Part shown: piece after piece, positions 60,201-61,085 of the stretch | Layout of the letters: every line of letters starts with the position of its first letter | How positions within the stretch are numbered: the stretch's first letter is position 1 | Origin: CAZDME01 sp964506785 [NCBI: uncultured bacterium] | GTDB lineage: Bacteria > CAZDME01 > JAYEMH01 | Direction: 5' to 3' | DNA length: 61,085 bases | NCBI GenBank assembly: GCA_964506785.1 | Contig: CAZDME010000001.1 | Location: 1-61,085 of the forward strand | The notes under the pieces: model-generated | What the model saw: only the letters and a program-made list of their open reading frames with translations | What the model was told of the DNA's origin: nothing | Database searches by the model: none | Position numbers and translations under genes: made by a program

Positions 60201-61085
60201 ATCAAGGTGAGCTAAAGGAAGAAGAGGGCGGATGGACTTGGTTAAAAGGAAATAATAGCGCCTTTACTTTTGCCTCCCTTGTTTTTAAGAAAAATTATCT
60301 ACTTCTTGCTTCTAACAGTTTAAATTTTAGCTGGCGAAATAAAAAAAGGCCTCTACTTAGAATTATTGAAAATTATAGAGAGAAAGTAAGAAGGCTTTGT
60401 AGAAAAATAAAGGAAATTTCTAAAAGGCCCAACCAGAGGCATTGTAAGATAAAAAAAGCCAGAAGAGCCTGGAAGAAATATCGCCATTATTGTTGGGAAA
60501 AACGTTGGTGGCGTCGGTTTTGGAAAGGTAAGAAAAAAGATATCTGGGAAATTACTAAGACCAAAACAAGCTATATTTACGACGCCGAAAATCGTCTTCT
60601 TTCATACGAGGAGATAAGCTTGGATACTGATGAACTTCTTTCTACCGGGCAATATAATTATGATGCCAATGGCAACCGATTTGAGAAAATAAAAGAAATT
60701 TACGGTCAGGGAGATTCGGGAAGCGAAAAAGCCATTGAGACTTGGGTCTATCAGTATGATTATGAAAATAGGCTAAAAAACGTTCTGAAAAATGGAGAGG
60801 CAGTGGCTAACTATTTTTATGATGCTTTGGGCAAACGGATTCAAGCAGAAGAAGGGGGAGAAATAAACAAATTTTATTATGACGGACTATTAGCCATTTT
60901 AGAGCGAGACAGCGACGGGGAGGTAGTATCTTTCTACACCCGCGGCCTGGATTTAGGCGGCGGAATCGGCGGCATAATCAGCACCAAAAATTTGCACCTC
61001 GTAGGTGCAAGTTTTTTTCATTATGATGGACGGGGAAATGTGATAGAATTAAGCGATGAAGCCGGTGTCTCCCAGGCAAGCTATA
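57263..61085 (+). CDS. RHS/YD-repeat protein, 3' end outside the window
   Basis: An open frame from ATG 57263 to the window edge (over 1,270 residues). N-terminal hydrophobic signal or anchor (about 8-30), a ~150-residue lead region, then a DUF6531-like start (GGDPINLTNGNLFSTTPEFS, GYGWTHSFN) and some 40 YD repeats with motifs like YDALGN and TTYTYDYN. Such proteins form a hollow shell around a C-terminal toxin or adhesin. About residues 982-1095 a Lys/Arg/Trp-rich insertion interrupts the repeats. Near residue 1244 a palindrome is read as part of the frame, just before the core DGRGNVIELSDEAG. The C-terminal domain and any immunity gene are not visible. Confidence 0.9.
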   Translation, partial: MGKLSRIFKVFIGCLILFVSLLVIIVSPSATANDYADKYPANFRLSEDISRLSNWIKPRYYYQMSLRWSGIPGATGYEIEMYSSHWLSRDAYGNYSGLGPGFRTTRKTGTAVSFETFLTGEKDREYDIEELRQEAWWRKIVRATTSQRISVRGRTLFGWNPYSGGPGKPFSNWSSYGYTEYEEEEEKGNHGQPKDEKASAGGDPINLTNGNLFSTTPEFSISTRGLPLEVSRTYNSRSTYNGPLGYGWTHSFNLTLEEDPYNPENGAWYYLFLRRGDGRALYFQRLMDGSFIGPRGDFSTLVEETDGSYLLQEKHGVLSQFNAEGKIVSMSDRQGNETTFTYDVEGRLIEVIGPAGRVISLSYNVNSKISQIIDPAGRTYSYAYDGEDNLVQATDPLGQITTYNYDENHNLTFITYPDGTHTYFSYDDNDRATATWNDGDNQKVNLVYDTENRATQITDALGRTTTYIYNYDHQITAIIDPEGSETKYVYDGANLTCTSITNALGRILQFSYDEKGNLLSSVDALGNTTTYTYEPNYNFCTGIIDPLGQTTNFIYEAAGNLIETVDALGNSSHFSYDTYGELISFTNPKGSSTQYGYDTYGNLLQVTDALGNIQEMSYDILGNCLSIKDRRANITQYNYDLLNRLTQHILPDGNTINYTYDPVGNCTSVTNQLGETYTYQYDAVDRLTGLTDSLGNITVFGYDLVGNRTVITDAQGKITNFSYDSLNRLIKETSPLGNETSYLYDVLGNVILLTQAGGQEINYQYDENNRLIQITYPDGETIYYLYNATGQCIEITSSGGEIDTFSYDALGRLLQLDRGNGGDSISYAYDSLGSRLAMIDQNNGQTLYQYDVLGRLVELSNPEGEITQYIYDAEGNVIELSRANGSRTIYTYDNLNQLVKLENLSSSDQLLSSFQYEYDAAGRKIKEIDSDGATIAYTYDSSGRLIEERKYEIVDEEEREIYARIYTLDALGNVLEETSHQGELKEEEGGWTWLKGNNSAFTFASLVFKKNYLLLASNSLNFSWRNKKRPLLRIIENYREKVRRLCRKIKEISKRPNQRHCKIKKARRAWKKYRHYCWEKRWWRRFWKGKKKDIWEITKTKTSYIYDAENRLLSYEEISLDTDELLSTGQYNYDANGNRFEKIKEIYGQGDSGSEKAIETWVYQYDYENRLKNVLKNGEAVANYFYDALGKRIQAEEGGEINKFYYDGLLAILERDSDGEVVSFYTRGLDLGGGIGGIISTKNLHLVGASFFHYDGRGNVIELSDEAGVSQASY
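60992..61010. repeat. Terminator-like palindrome inside the RHS gene
   Basis: TTGCACCTCGTAGGTGCAA: arms TTGCACCT and AGGTGCAA with loop CGT. Flanking A5 and T7 extend the stem to about 14 bp with one wobble. The loop is the same as in the RAYT-flanking palindromes. It stays in frame. Confidence 0.75.

Overview
The window reads as the replication-origin region and first ~60 kb of a Gram-negative-type (diderm) bacterial chromosome with AT-leaning coding sequence. Evidence for an outer membrane is a complete Tol-Pal set (pal, cpoB, tolA-like, tolB, tolQ, tolR), lipobox lipoproteins, SurA-type chaperones and OmpA-like proteins. The gene content (fhs, split transketolase, a pyrophosphate-type PFK signature, c-di-GMP signalling, type IV pilus/type II secretion ATPases, an RHS protein) and the abundance of odd intergenic repeats fit an uncultivated anaerobic lineage. 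Omnitrophota-like bacteria are my best guess, but this is impression, not proof. No rRNA, tRNA, phage or CRISPR array was seen. The only mobile-element gene is a REP-associated tyrosine transposase (RAYT).

Layout. 1-8.7 kb is the origin and partition block: dnaA (minus strand), a DnaA-box/AT-rich intergenic region, then rpmH, rnpA, yidD, yidC, mnmE, parA and parB on the plus strand, with three perfect parS sites and one imperfect site. Between mnmE and parA lies a non-coding region of TGGACA-like words repeated every 10 bp, interleaved with DnaA boxes. 8.7-11 kb holds lipA, def and a radical SAM gene. 11-11.75 kb is the RAYT flanked by two copies of a 25-bp palindrome. 11.8-15.9 kb holds a thioredoxin-fold protein lacking one active-site Cys, a membrane aminopropyltransferase-like protein and a LysM/M23 peptidase. 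16-21.8 kb is Tol-Pal. 21.8-30.8 kb holds HD-GYP, PFK, two periplasmic PPIases, gatA, gatB and the split transketolase. 30.9-35.2 kb holds a truncated FtsX-like protein, an EnvC-like protein, CtpA and a divergent polysaccharide deacetylase. 35.3-45.4 kb holds tsaD, an MgtC-like gene, a Na/Pi symporter, fhs, two PilB/GspE ATPases and PilC. 45.5-50.6 kb holds clpB, a zinc-ribbon lipoprotein, an OmpA-like protein, a K+ channel and a 49-aa basic protein. 50.65-54.9 kb starts with a class I c-di-GMP riboswitch, followed by a DUF1015 gene and an 844-aa charged coiled-coil protein. The end holds a LapA-like protein (minus), Rrf2-cysK, a small helical protein and an RHS/YD-repeat protein that runs off the window.

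The most unusual layer is intergenic. At least six families of degenerate tandem repeats share a ~7-bp period but differ in sequence (GCTCATA, GATAACG, ACAGTTT, ACGGGAG, CCTATAA and GTGAATA types). Seven copies of the TTATCACACTT/AAGTGTGATAA palindrome are dispersed among them; two flank the RAYT and most others are joined by a conserved ~28-nt tail to a GATAACG array. These repeats have supplied stop codons, C-terminal tails and false start regions for several genes.

Genes that work together: DnaA/ParAB-parS (replication and segregation); RnpA/YidD/YidC (tRNA processing and membrane insertion); Tol-Pal with M23 peptidases and FtsX/EnvC/CtpA (envelope division); HD-GYP and the riboswitch (c-di-GMP turnover and sensing); Rrf2 with CysK (cysteine/Fe-S control). 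All starts given are my choice by Shine-Dalgarno sequence, homology and exclusion of repeat sequence.
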